Part shown: in pieces, positions 1-9,248 of the stretch
Layout: every line of letters begins with the position of its first letter
How positions within the stretch are numbered: the first letter of the stretch is position 1
Source of the DNA: Planctomycetota bacterium
GTDB lineage: Bacteria; Planctomycetota; Planctomycetia; Pirellulales; Pirellulaceae
Assembly (NCBI GenBank): GCA_024276655.1
Contig: JAJRWU010000269.1
Location: 18,487-82,486 of the forward strand
DNA: 64,000 nucleotides
Reading direction: 5' to 3'
Translations under genes and position numbers: made by a program
The notes under the pieces: generated by a model
Seen by the model: only the letters and a program-made list of their open reading frames with translations
Told to the model about the DNA's origin: nothing
The model's database searches: none

Positions 1-384
1 GTTGATGCTGGCGATGGCGAATCCTTGCGCGACCAAACCGCGAATGCGTCCGCCATTGCCCTTGCTGCCTTTGCGCCAGCCGCCGCCATGCACCCAGACC
101 ACCAACGGCGGGCGCTGCACGTTTTTCGGCACGGCAATATCGAGCAGCAAACGCTTCTCGCCCACGCGGGCGTATTCGATATTTCGCGAGATGACGACAT
201 CGCCTTTGGGCTGCGCGCCGCGCCGCTGCGGCGAATTTCCCTCTTGAGCCTGAGCCGTACCACAAGAAACGAACGCCAACACGAACGCGGCCGCGAAACA
301 AGCGACGCGCCGCCAGACCCGAATTCGCCTTTTTGCATCTCGATAACACACAGCTTCAAATTGTGAACGTTTGAGGTGCAACAT
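1..384 (-). CDS. Alpha/beta hydrolase, exported (3' end outside window)
   Basis: The first 128 codons of a minus-strand gene that runs off the left edge. I read the start as the ATG at 384. The N-terminus has a basic stretch followed by a hydrophobic segment (about residues 27-46) ending near AQA, so it is probably exported. Residues 97-103 read VWVHGGG followed by W, the HGGG(W) oxyanion-hole motif of the esterase/lipase (BD-FAE, hormone-sensitive lipase-like) branch of alpha/beta hydrolases. The catalytic Ser, Asp and His lie outside the window, so activity cannot be judged. A hairpin repeat (446-541) separates it from the gene upstream, so it is probably not strictly co-transcribed with it. 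Confidence 0.75.
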   Translation of the reverse strand, partial: MLHLKRSQFEAVCYRDAKRRIRVWRRVACFAAAFVLAFVSCGTAQAQEGNSPQRRGAQPKGDVVISRNIEYARVGEKRLLLDIAVPKNVQRPPLVVWVHGGGWRKGSKGNGGRIRGLVAQGFAIASIN

Positions 385-445
385 GCCAAAATCTCTCGGG
401 TGATCGCGAAGTGAATGGGGATAAGGCCGCGTGCGGCGCCGGTAA

Positions 446-541
446 CGTGGAAAGCTACTTCCCGGTTTAGAAGCCCGGCTTTTTCAAAAAGCCGGGCTTC
501 TCAAACGTCAACTCGGGATTTAACGGCTCCGCGCTTTCTTA
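446..541. terminator. Hairpin cassette R1, copy 1
   Basis: A perfect 15-bp inverted repeat with a one-base centre (GAAGCCCGGCTTTTT / C / mirror) at about 470-500, with flanks shared with copies at 2053-2153, 41979-42078 and 46860-46965. The T-run at the top of the stem and position downstream of the cytochrome/WD40 stop (565) fit a bidirectional terminator. An extra 24 nt separate it from that stop codon, unlike other copies. Confidence 0.7.
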
Positions 542-564
542 CGGAACAGGCAGCAAGCAAGCTC

Positions 565-2031
565 TCAGTTTTTCGCCGCTTGAAGCGTGAGGCCGGGCGC
601 CGATTGCAGTTTAGCGATTTCCTTGCCGTCCTCCAAATTCCAGATGTAGACCATGCCGTCGAACCCGCCAGCAGCAACCAGCTTGGCTTTTTCGCTCACG
701 GCGGTGGAAAGCGCCCAATCGGCGAGGCCCTTGAAGACGCGCACCTGCTTGCCGTCGGCCAAATTAAATTGCCGCACCGATTTATCGGCCGAAGAGGCCA
801 GCAAGCCGTCCTTGAACTTGGTGAGCCGATACGCTTCGGCGCCGAAACTGGCGATGTCTTTCACTTTTTTGCCATCGGCGATTTTCCACAAGTGAATCTT
901 TTTGTCGGCGGCGGCGGAGTAAATTTGCTTGCCGTCAGGATGAAACGCCACGCCCTTCACCGGCTGGCCGTGTCCTGAATAGGTGATGAGGAGATCGCCT
1001 GTTTTGGCGTCGAACACCTTGGAGGTTTTGTCGCGCGAGGCCGACGCCAACTGCTTGCCGTCGTCGCTCCAGGCGAGCGCTGAAACCCAATCAGAATGGC
1101 TCGTGATGGTCAGCGTTTCCTTGCCGCTGGCCACGTCGAACACGCGAATGATGGCATCGGCGCCAGCCACCGCCAGACGATCACCCGCCGGATTAAAAGC
1201 CACGTCCAGCACGACGTCGGTCGTGGTGGCGAGAACACTTTTCATTGCTCCCGTTTTTGCATCGAACAGCCGCACTTCGCCCCGCCGCCCCGGCGAACCG
1301 CCGCCAACCGCCAAAATGCCTCCTTGAGGTTGCAAGGCCAGAGCCAGCGTGCGTTCGTCCACATTGCGAATGCGGCGCAGAAGGGCGCCGGTTTTGGTGT
1401 TCCAAACCGTCAGTTCGTGGTAACCGCCGACGAACAGCTCTTCACCGTTGGCGGAAAAAACGAGCGCTGCGGCGGGCATCGATTGGGGATACGCCTCCGG
1501 CGGCGCCGGGTGCTCCGGCGGGGGCACGATCGCGGCCAACGGCAGTTTGGGGTCTTGGGCGTCGTAGGCGGCGCCTTGTTCGATCCACTGGCGAATTTTG
1601 GCGATATCCTGCTTGGAAAGCGGGTCTGCTTCGAGCGGCATGCGTTCGGATTCGTCGTCGGAAATAACCCGCCGCAGCAGTTCGCTATCTTCGATATCCT
1701 GGGCCGTGACGGCCGCTTCGCCAGATTCGCCGGGACGCATCAGTTGCTCAAACGTATCGACCCGGTAACCGCCTTCGGCCTTTTTAGGACCATGGCAGGC
1801 CGCGCAGTTTTGCAGCAACACATTGGCGACATCTTGCCGGAAACTCACCTTAGCCACTTCCTTTTTTTCTTCCTTTTTTTCTTCCGCCGCCGCGGCTTTA
1901 TCTTCGGCATAAACGGCTGCGTTCGCGCCGAGAAATAACAGCACTACGAAAAAAGAGGCCAGCCCCTGCAATAAAGCCGGATGCTTGAGATTGGCGGCGA
2001 TGGGTTGTCTCATTTTTTTATACTCACTCAT
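565..2031 (-). CDS. Planctomycete cytochrome c domain / WD40 repeat protein
   Basis: A 488-aa exported protein. Residues 22-42 form a signal or membrane segment, followed by a Lys/Glu-rich linker (about 45-60). A cytochrome c-like PSCyt1 domain has its haem motif CAACH at residues 76-80. From about residue 185 to the end the sequence forms about seven WD40 repeats (for example KTSKVFDAKTG, KKIHLWKIADG, VYIWNLEDG), enough for one propeller. This is the third gene of a minus-strand set with the PPC-domain and DUF1549/DUF1553 genes upstream, an arrangement typical of Planctomycetota. The haem-binding and propeller calls follow from motifs; the substrate or partner is unknown. The start at 2031 is ATG with only a weak ribosome-binding site. 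Confidence 0.85.
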   Translation of the reverse strand: MSEYKKMRQPIAANLKHPALLQGLASFFVVLLFLGANAAVYAEDKAAAAEEKKEEKKEVAKVSFRQDVANVLLQNCAACHGPKKAEGGYRVDTFEQLMRPGESGEAAVTAQDIEDSELLRRVISDDESERMPLEADPLSKQDIAKIRQWIEQGAAYDAQDPKLPLAAIVPPPEHPAPPEAYPQSMPAAALVFSANGEELFVGGYHELTVWNTKTGALLRRIRNVDERTLALALQPQGGILAVGGGSPGRRGEVRLFDAKTGAMKSVLATTTDVVLDVAFNPAGDRLAVAGADAIIRVFDVASGKETLTITSHSDWVSALAWSDDGKQLASASRDKTSKVFDAKTGDLLITYSGHGQPVKGVAFHPDGKQIYSAAADKKIHLWKIADGKKVKDIASFGAEAYRLTKFKDGLLASSADKSVRQFNLADGKQVRVFKGLADWALSTAVSEKAKLVAAGGFDGMVYIWNLEDGKEIAKLQSAPGLTLQAAKN

Positions 2032-2052
2032 TCTTAATGTTGGATCTTGGAA

Positions 2053-2151
2053 AGTGCGGAAAAGCTACTTTCCGGTTCAGAAGCCCGGCTTTTTCAAAAA
2101 GCCGGGCTTCTCAGGCGCCAATTCGGAACCTAATGGCTCCACGCTTTCTTA
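2053..2151. terminator. Hairpin cassette R1, copy 2, abutting a stop codon
   Basis: On the minus strand the TAA stop of the DUF1549/DUF1553 gene (2149-2151) is followed by about 45 nt and then the perfect hairpin (arms 2080-2094 and 2096-2110). Flanking sequence matches copies 1, 3 and 4. It lies inside the three-gene set, so it may attenuate transcription into the WD40 gene. Confidence 0.7.
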
Positions 2152-4659
2152 ATGTTGAAAAAGAAATTCGTTGGTGTTCAGAATCGCCCAGCAGATGTCT
2201 TCCAGGGCCGAAACGCGGTCTTCCTTGGAAGCCAGATGTTTGATGCTGGCCGCCAATTCCGCCTCGTTGGGCGTTCGACTAAAAGCCGCCATGTACAGCT
2301 CCGTGACAATTTCTTCGTTCGACTTTTTCTCGGCGAGCATTGTTCTGAAACGATTGTTTTTCTGGCGGAGTTTGTCGTGAATCAATTTGCCGTTGAAAAG
2401 TTGCAACGCTTGCCCCAGGTTGGAGTCGGACGAACGTTCGCAGGCGCAAACGGTTTGACGCTCCGGCTGCCCGAAGATTTTGAGAAACTCGTTCTTCACG
2501 ATATCGGGCGAGGGTAACTGCGTGGCTTTCATGCCGGCGGGCAACGCGGCGAACGACTCCGGCGCGCCGGTCACTTGGCCGATGGCGTCGAGCAGTTGTT
2601 CGGCGCTCAACAGCCGAGGCTGGTAATGGGAGAAGTAACGGTCGTCGTCTTGGTTGAAGGTGTTGGTTTGCGAACTGGCCTGATACGTGCGGCTGTTGAG
2701 AATCGTGCGCAGAATATGTTTGCGATCGAAACCGTGTTCGACGAAATCCTTGGCCAGTGCGTCGAGCAAGGCGGCGTTGGAGGGCGGGTTGGAATCACGG
2801 AAGTCGTCGACGGGGTCGACAATGCCGCGGCCGACCAAATGCCCCCACATCCGATTCACGCCCACCTTGGCCAGAAAGGCGTTGTCGGGAGCAGCCAGCC
2901 ATTTGGCGAACGCCTGCCGTCGATCGACTTCACCCGGTAAATCGAGTTCGCCGACGTTGGGCAGCCAGGGTTTCATTTGACGGCCGGTGCGGGGCTGCGT
3001 GACTTCGCCGCTGCGGCTAACCCAAATAAAGATTTCGTCCGGCCGCTTGGTTTTTTCGCGTTTCAAACGATTGAAAAAGGCGGCCATGCCGTAGTAGTTG
3101 TCTTGCGTCCAGCGTTCAAACGGATGGTTGTGGCACTTGGCGCATTGCAGCCGGGCGCCGAGGAAGATTTGCGAGATAGTTTCCACGCAATCGTTGGCGT
3201 CGGACGTAGTGCGGTAGAAATTCGCCGGCGGGTTTTCGTCGGTGCTGCCGGCGGCGGTGAGCAGTTCTTGAGCGAATTGATCAAAAGGTTTGTTGTCGCG
3301 GAAGGAGCGCTCCAACCAACGGTGGTATTTATGCAAGCCGTCTGCGCCGACGGCTTTTTGGGTCATGCGCAGCAGGTCGCCCCATTTGAGCGCCCAATAA
3401 CGAGCGTATTCGGGCCGCTCCAAGAGGCGATCGATTAGCTTGGCGCGTTTTTCAGGATCTTGGTCGGCGACGAAGGCTTGTGATTCCTCCACCGTGGGTA
3501 GAACGCCGATCACGTCGAGATGCGCCCGGCGGAGGAATTCGTCGTCGGTGCAAATATCGGCCGGCAAATAACGCAACTGGTGCAGCTTGCCATACACTAG
3601 GTCGTCGATGTAATTATTGGCCGTCGGGTTGCTCCACTTAAAACCCTCCACGTCGCGCACGAAGGTGATGTAGGTCGACTCAATGAATTCCAGGTAACGC
3701 ACGATGATGGCCACTTCGCCGCGATCGTGGCCTTCGGTCCAACCCGATTCATCGACGCTCGCGACTTCGTCATCCGAACTGGAATACACGGCCAAATCGG
3801 TGACATCGCGGGTTGTGCCGTCGGAAAAATGAGCCAGCACAGATAACTGCTGCTCATGCGCGGGCATTTTCAGCACGCGGCCCGAAGGCGGATAAACCTC
3901 GATGCTGGTGCAACGCGGGGCGTCTTTCGGGTCAAGCTGGCAACCTTGCGAAATCCAATCCAACAGGACGGTGTAGGCGACGTGCTTCTTGGTTAATTTC
4001 AGCCCGCCGCCATGCGCGACTTTCATCAACGGCTTGGCCAACAAGAGGCTCGACTCCGGCTGGAGCGGGTTGGTGCGACGGCCGAAATCTTCGCGAATCA
4101 AGGTCACTCGATCAACAGCGGAATCGAAGGCCCGTAACGAAAGCCGAAAGCCGCCCTTGCCGCTGGGCGATCCATGGCATGCTCCGGAGTTGCAACCTTG
4201 CTTGGAGAGCGCCGCCAGCGTTTCATACTCGAACGAAACCACGTGTGGATTCTCAAAGCCGGTCACTTCACAGGAAACGACGGCCGCGCGGCCCGCAGCG
4301 CGAATGACCAACTCAGCGCGGCCATTGCCGCGAGGATAAACTACGCCATCACGCACTTCCACGACGCCAGGATCGCTCGATTCATATTTCACGGCGCGGG
4401 TGAGGTCTTGCACGCCCCGCGTTGTTTCTCCCGTAACGACCAACTGCACATGATCTTTTGCATGGCGGAGCGTGACATTGGGAGGAAAAACCTCGAACGT
4501 CAGCAGCGACAGGCTCTCGGCTGGCGGGTTCTTATCGGCTGCCGATGAAACACCGCCCGGCAAAAGGAACGCCGGCAGCGCGAAAGCGAACGCCACAACG
4601 GGCGCAAGCCAAAAAGGGCGCGAAAGAACAGTTTGAAAACTAGATCGGTTTTGCATCAT
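2149..4659 (-). CDS. DUF1549/DUF1553 protein with Ig-like and cytochrome-like motifs
   Basis: About 836 aa. A signal peptide (about residues 15-41) is followed by a bacterial Ig-like (Big_2) region (about 55-135), a CxxxxCH motif in GCNSGACHG (about residue 157), a second Ig-like region (about 255-335), the DUF1549 (PSCyt2-associated) domain with CAKCHNHPFERW, and a C-terminal DUF1553 (PSD1) domain. The protein is expected outside the cytoplasm and may bind haem or metal. Its biochemical role is unknown; such proteins are greatly expanded in Planctomycetota and suspected to act in polysaccharide breakdown. ATG at 4659 is preferred because AAAGGGA precedes it; a TTG lies one codon upstream. 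The gene is 21 nt downstream of the PPC-domain gene, so the two are likely co-transcribed. Confidence 0.88.
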   Translation of the reverse strand: MMQNRSSFQTVLSRPFWLAPVVAFAFALPAFLLPGGVSSAADKNPPAESLSLLTFEVFPPNVTLRHAKDHVQLVVTGETTRGVQDLTRAVKYESSDPGVVEVRDGVVYPRGNGRAELVIRAAGRAAVVSCEVTGFENPHVVSFEYETLAALSKQGCNSGACHGSPSGKGGFRLSLRAFDSAVDRVTLIREDFGRRTNPLQPESSLLLAKPLMKVAHGGGLKLTKKHVAYTVLLDWISQGCQLDPKDAPRCTSIEVYPPSGRVLKMPAHEQQLSVLAHFSDGTTRDVTDLAVYSSSDDEVASVDESGWTEGHDRGEVAIIVRYLEFIESTYITFVRDVEGFKWSNPTANNYIDDLVYGKLHQLRYLPADICTDDEFLRRAHLDVIGVLPTVEESQAFVADQDPEKRAKLIDRLLERPEYARYWALKWGDLLRMTQKAVGADGLHKYHRWLERSFRDNKPFDQFAQELLTAAGSTDENPPANFYRTTSDANDCVETISQIFLGARLQCAKCHNHPFERWTQDNYYGMAAFFNRLKREKTKRPDEIFIWVSRSGEVTQPRTGRQMKPWLPNVGELDLPGEVDRRQAFAKWLAAPDNAFLAKVGVNRMWGHLVGRGIVDPVDDFRDSNPPSNAALLDALAKDFVEHGFDRKHILRTILNSRTYQASSQTNTFNQDDDRYFSHYQPRLLSAEQLLDAIGQVTGAPESFAALPAGMKATQLPSPDIVKNEFLKIFGQPERQTVCACERSSDSNLGQALQLFNGKLIHDKLRQKNNRFRTMLAEKKSNEEIVTELYMAAFSRTPNEAELAASIKHLASKEDRVSALEDICWAILNTNEFLFQH

Positions 4660-4680
4660 CAATTCCCTTTGCCTGATTAC

Positions 4681-7092
4681 TTATTTCTTAGCCGTTGGTT
4701 TTTTGGCCGCGTCTTTTTTGGCCGCAGGCTCTTTTTTCGGAGCGGGCGCGACCACATTGAGTTGGATCGGCGAACTTTTCACCGCCACTTTCTGGCCGCC
4801 GAATGTCGCGGTGGCTTCCACGACCACGTTCGCCGCAACGCCAACTTTGGCGCCCGCGGCGGCGGCCAGTTCTACTTCAATCTCGAAGCTGGGCGCTGTT
4901 ACGGAAATCTGGCCCGGCCCCGTCACCGCAGCGGGAAGATTCTGGAACTGGAGCGTGAGCGGCGTCTGTTTTTCCGCATCGGTGGCGAATTCCCGTTTGA
5001 CCGAAAGCCGGACCTTCTGCCGACCGCCCTGCGTCAAGGGCCCCGCCACCGTCGCGCTGACCACAATCGGCTGCACAATCGAAACCGGCAGCACCGTTTT
5101 CTGCAACCGGCCCTTGCCTTGGAAGTCGCCAAAGCTCAACACCTCCACTTGATGCGGACCGAGGGCGACTTTATCGGTCGCGGTGAAGGTGATTTCGTAG
5201 TGTTCGTCTTTATCCTTGCCGACTTTCTTCACGGCCGATGTCAAACCCACGGGCAGGTCGCCGACGAGTATCGTCAAGGCCGATTTGAAATCCTTATGCC
5301 GCTTGTCGAAGGCCAGGTTCACAACCGTTTGTTTGTTCGACTTGACCAAATAAACCTTCTCCCGGTCAGGCTTCAAAACGAAGAAAGGCGTTCCCACCGG
5401 CGCCACGGCCGTGCGAATCAAACTCGTCAGCCAAGTGGGAGGTTGCCGCACGGCGGGCCGTTTGGCTTGCAGCACTTGCGTGGTGCTCAGGCGAGCCGAT
5501 ATTTGGCGGTCGCCCACGGCGCCGCGCCCGACAATGGAAAGCGTCGAGAGCGCGCCCGGCGGCAGAGTATCGGGGATTTTGATCAGCATGGTCGCACGAG
5601 CGCCCTTGGCGGGAATCACATTGTTGAAAACGCGATACGCCGGCCCCATCAGCTCCAGGGGGCCGTCTAATGCGAGCGTAATCGGCCCGTCGTAACCGAA
5701 GCGTTGGCAATCCACCACAACCGCCACCGCGCCGCCAGGATGCGTGATAAATTTAATCCTGGCGTTTTTATCGTTCTTGATAAACAGGGAGAAGCCGGGG
5801 CCTTCCCGAACTTCCACCCGGTAGCCATATTCGCTGCCGCCGCGTTGCAGTAAATCTTGCACGCTGAGCACGTATTCGCCATCGGCTGGAACCGTGTACG
5901 AAAGCGTTTGTTCGGCGCCGCTGCCGTTGCCGACTTCCGCGAGTTTTTTGCCCTTGGCGTCGAACAGACGCATAAACAACACAGCCGATGAACCGAGTGA
6001 ACGCGTCACTTCGCTGAATCGGAGGAGATCGCCCTTCTTGGCCGAGATGCGATAAAAATCTTGCTCGCCGGCGGCCGACAGCCGTCCGTCGAGCGCACAC
6101 GGAATCGTGGCCGGCGTGGCTTGTTCGGCGGTATTGTTGGGGGATTTTTCGACCACGTCCGACAAGTCGGAGACCAACACGCGGGTCAATGCGGATCCGC
6201 CGCCTCCGGCAAACTTGGCCGATACCGACGCCAGCGCGCCAATCGCCGCCGGCGGCGGTGAAAATGCAAACGGTTCGATTTTGGCGCCGTCGAGGCTAGT
6301 GAAAGCCACGGCCGTTGTTTTTCCCGCCGGCGCGCCCAGCGGAAACGGCAAGGCGCCGATCGGAAAATCGCCCACGCGCAAACGATACCGCAGCGCCGCG
6401 CCGCCCCGATAGCGAACATCGCGCACTTCCAGCGTGTAGACGCCCGCTGCCTTGAAGGCGTGTCGGATTTGGACATCGCCATCCAAGCCGGGCGTGTCGT
6501 CGGCAAAGGCGAGTTCCTTGCCGGAAGCATCGAGTATTCTCAACACGGGGTCGAAGCCGTAGCCCAACCGCGCAGCCCACACTTCCGCCGAAACGGTCTG
6601 GCCGGCTTTCGCGGTGAACTTGTAGAAATCAAATTTCACGCCATCGCTCGCGCCGGCGACGCCGGTCGGCAAGGTGATTTCCTGCGCCGTGGCCAGGGTG
6701 TGGTTGGCGCCGTTGTCGGGCGTGGTGGGTAGGTCGTCGATCAATAAGAGCAAGGCGTCGGAAGCGCCCGAAGCCGAAGCCGCCACGATCCCGCCGATGC
6801 CCAGCGGCGTATTTTTCGCCACCGTGATCCGGCAGCGGATCGACTTACGATCCTTGGTCGGCTTCGGTTTGCCGTCTTTATCGAGTTCCGGGATGACGTC
6901 GATGTTCGCCGGGAAGTTGGTCCAAATGCGGAGCGGGTCTTCGAGCTTGGCGCCAAACAGCGTGACCTCAACCGTTTGCCCCGCCGGCAGCGCGATGGGC
7001 GAACTGTAGCTGAGGCTGGTTTGGCCCCAAGCCGAGGTCGCCAAGCAAAAGGAAACCAAAACGACAAACAGCGGAGTATGAATTCGCTTCAT
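4681..7092 (-). CDS. PPC-domain secreted protein
   Basis: About 803 aa from the ATG at 7092, chosen because a clean signal peptide follows (hydrophobic core then AWG-Q near residue 22) and GGAAGA precedes it. Two regions carry the bacterial pre-peptidase C-terminal (PPC) pattern: DFYKFTAKAGQTVSAEV with DPVLRILDASG, and DFYRISAKKGD with LFDAKGKKL and YVLSVQD. The remainder looks like beta-sandwich repeats. The extreme C-terminus is a Lys/Ala/Pro-rich tail. No protease catalytic motif is present, so this is a structural or binding protein rather than a peptidase. It is first in the set with the DUF1549/1553 and cytochrome/WD40 genes and is probably exported with them. Confidence 0.85.
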   Translation of the reverse strand: MKRIHTPLFVVLVSFCLATSAWGQTSLSYSSPIALPAGQTVEVTLFGAKLEDPLRIWTNFPANIDVIPELDKDGKPKPTKDRKSIRCRITVAKNTPLGIGGIVAASASGASDALLLLIDDLPTTPDNGANHTLATAQEITLPTGVAGASDGVKFDFYKFTAKAGQTVSAEVWAARLGYGFDPVLRILDASGKELAFADDTPGLDGDVQIRHAFKAAGVYTLEVRDVRYRGGAALRYRLRVGDFPIGALPFPLGAPAGKTTAVAFTSLDGAKIEPFAFSPPPAAIGALASVSAKFAGGGGSALTRVLVSDLSDVVEKSPNNTAEQATPATIPCALDGRLSAAGEQDFYRISAKKGDLLRFSEVTRSLGSSAVLFMRLFDAKGKKLAEVGNGSGAEQTLSYTVPADGEYVLSVQDLLQRGGSEYGYRVEVREGPGFSLFIKNDKNARIKFITHPGGAVAVVVDCQRFGYDGPITLALDGPLELMGPAYRVFNNVIPAKGARATMLIKIPDTLPPGALSTLSIVGRGAVGDRQISARLSTTQVLQAKRPAVRQPPTWLTSLIRTAVAPVGTPFFVLKPDREKVYLVKSNKQTVVNLAFDKRHKDFKSALTILVGDLPVGLTSAVKKVGKDKDEHYEITFTATDKVALGPHQVEVLSFGDFQGKGRLQKTVLPVSIVQPIVVSATVAGPLTQGGRQKVRLSVKREFATDAEKQTPLTLQFQNLPAAVTGPGQISVTAPSFEIEVELAAAAGAKVGVAANVVVEATATFGGQKVAVKSSPIQLNVVAPAPKKEPAAKKDAAKKPTAKK

Positions 7093-7830
7093 GAATCTTC
7101 CGGTTCGGCGGGCAGAGAACGCGAACGCCTCTGGCGGTTGTGGTGGTGTGGTTTTGTTCCGCAGTGCGGCCCGGGGGCGTCTGCTTTTCATCGCTCCAAC
7201 GGCAATGAAACTATTGACACCCAATCAGCCATTGCGGCGGTGGGGGGAGGGCGGACGATCGGCCAAGCGGCTTTCCGCCGCTCCCTATTCTCTTCCCGAC
7301 TTCGACCAGAGTCAAACGAATCGGGCGAAACTTTGCCTTTTACGCCAAAAACTTCCGACGTTGCGTAAGGCGCCCGCCGCTTATATACTTGTAAGATGAA
7401 GGGTTAGTCCTGGGAGGAGTTGTAAAATTCTCCACCAGGTTCGGCTCTCCTTCCCTCTGGTGCGGCAGATTCCATCCGCATGTTGATACCTCGGGAAAAA
7501 GAAGATGCCTCGGCGGCGGGGCTACTTTGCGGCGGGATTTGGCGTTTTTGCATCGATCGCGTACAAAACGCCAATCTTCAGCCGCGTGAAGTAACACCTC
7601 CGTTCTTGCGTCGCATGGAAGACGACCCTTGGTTATCAATCGCTCGAAGTGCGAATCGCTGGTGCGGCAGCTTCCTCCCGTAAAGGCCACTCTCTTTCGA
7701 GACTGGTTGCTCCCTCGTTTTTTTGTTTTGAATTGCGTCAACTTCCCGCCGCCCGCCGCGGCGGCTGGCTGCTCCGCCGATAGATCGACGCTCGAATTCC
7801 GGCTTTCTACTTGCTAAAAAAAGGGCGGCC
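7093..7830. other. 738-nt non-coding stretch; candidate leader or ncRNA before tatC
   Basis: No convincing gene on either strand. It contains a strong promoter-like pair at 7361-7389 and downstream sequence with pairing potential: CACCAG (7433-7438) with CTGGTG (7457-7462), and GGGAGGA (7412-7418) with TCCTCCC (7673-7679). The 12-mer CTGGTGCGGCAG occurs twice (7457 and 7659). It could be a long tatC leader or an independent RNA; I cannot assign a known family. Confidence 0.45.
7361..7389 (+). promoter_or_regulatory. Sigma70-like promoter
   Basis: TTGCGT (7361-7366) and TATACT (7384-7389) are separated by exactly 17 nt, close to the housekeeping consensus. Transcription would start near 7396, about 435 nt before tatC. 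Confidence 0.6.
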
Positions 7831-9237
7831 ATGGCCAACCATCCTAACGACGATTTGTTTGAATCGACCAAAATGAGTTTTGGCGATCATATCGAAGAAC
7901 TGCGCCACGTTTTATTCCGCTCGTTATGGGGCCTGGCGATCGGTTTTCTGATCGGGCTCTTTATCGCGAAGCATGTCGTGATTCAAATCGAAACGCCGCT
8001 CACCACCGCGCTGACCACCTACTACCAAGAAAAAGCCCGAGACGAATTAAAAGAGCGCTACAGCGGCAAGATTCCCGTCGAACAACTGAACTTGATGCTC
8101 GAATCCAACTTGGCGCCCGACTATGTCTCAGTCGATCCTTACGGCTTTATCGATAACCTGCGTTCGCGTTACCCAGCGCAGTTCGCCAGCTTGCATTTGA
8201 AACCCCACGCCTTCACCGCGGACGACTTCTATTCCGGCATGGCCCACGATTGGTGCGCCGCGATAAAGAAGGCGTCGGCCGAGTCGGCTGATTCAACCGG
8301 CAAGGCAATTTGGAAAAACCTTTCCCAGGGCCAGCAGAAAAAACTGACGGCTTGGGCCGCGCTTTCGTCGCTCTCCGCCGAACAGCAACAAGCGTTGGTC
8401 GGCCTTTTGAACGAAGTCATTGATAAGCCGGCGCTGCACGATTCGGCCGCGTTTGCCGACGCCCCGGGCGCCAACCAAGATGCGAAGTCTGATATCAAGA
8501 GCATTCGCAAAAAGTTGGCCGCCGGCGCCGATGTGAATCAGACCCGGCGCCTGAACCGGCTCTTGATTTCCGCCGCCTTCGACTATTACCTGAAACCGCC
8601 CAAAATACTCATCGTGGAAATGCCCACCTGGAAACCGACCAAATCTCGGGTGCAGGCATTGAGCGTTCAAGAGCCGTTCATGATTTTTATCAAGGCCGCT
8701 TTCTTTTCCGGCCTGCTGATCGCCAGCCCTTGGATTTTTATTCAAATTTGGTCGTTCGTGGCTGCGGGTTTGTATCCGCACGAGCAACGTTATGTCTGGA
8801 CCTACCTGCCGTTCAGTTTGATGTTGTTTCTCGCCGGGGCTTCACTGGCTTTCTTCTTTGTTTTCAAGCCGGTGCTGGATTTCCTCTTCCGATTCAACAA
8901 AATGATGAACATCGATCCCGACCCGCGCATTGGCGAATGGCTGGGTTTCGTGCTGTTCATGCCGATCGGTTTTGGGGTCAGTTTCCAACTACCGTTGGTG
9001 ATGCTCTTCCTGGAGCGAATCGGCATTTTCACCGTGGAGGCCTACCTGGAAAAATGGCGGATCGCGGTGTTGGTTATTTTCGTGATTTCGATGTTGCTCA
9101 CGCCCGCCGACCCGATCAGCATGCTGCTGATGGCCGTTCCGCTGACGATCCTATATTTCAGCGGCGTCGGCCTCTGCAACTGGATGCCCCGCGGCCGCAA
9201 CCCGTTCGGCGATCCCGATCAAGTCTATGAGCCGTAA
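7831..9237 (+). CDS. tatC: Sec-independent translocase TatC with large loop insertion
   Basis: A 468-aa integral membrane protein of the twin-arginine translocase. The N-terminus has the TatC signature (FGDHIEELR, residues 17-25) and the first membrane helix (about 31-50). The rest of the core resumes near residue 280 with SPWIFIQIWSF, GLYPHEQR and later helices ending near LLTPADPIS. Between them lie about 200 residues absent from short TatC proteins such as that of E. coli (about 258 aa). They fall in the first extracytoplasmic loop. AAAAGGGCGGCC precedes the ATG. tatA-like genes are elsewhere, at 31635 and 32132. Confidence 0.93.
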   Translation: MANHPNDDLFESTKMSFGDHIEELRHVLFRSLWGLAIGFLIGLFIAKHVVIQIETPLTTALTTYYQEKARDELKERYSGKIPVEQLNLMLESNLAPDYVSVDPYGFIDNLRSRYPAQFASLHLKPHAFTADDFYSGMAHDWCAAIKKASAESADSTGKAIWKNLSQGQQKKLTAWAALSSLSAEQQQALVGLLNEVIDKPALHDSAAFADAPGANQDAKSDIKSIRKKLAAGADVNQTRRLNRLLISAAFDYYLKPPKILIVEMPTWKPTKSRVQALSVQEPFMIFIKAAFFSGLLIASPWIFIQIWSFVAAGLYPHEQRYVWTYLPFSLMLFLAGASLAFFFVFKPVLDFLFRFNKMMNIDPDPRIGEWLGFVLFMPIGFGVSFQLPLVMLFLERIGIFTVEAYLEKWRIAVLVIFVISMLLTPADPISMLLMAVPLTILYFSGVGLCNWMPRGRNPFGDPDQVYEP

Positions 9238-9248
9238 AGGAGCAGAAC

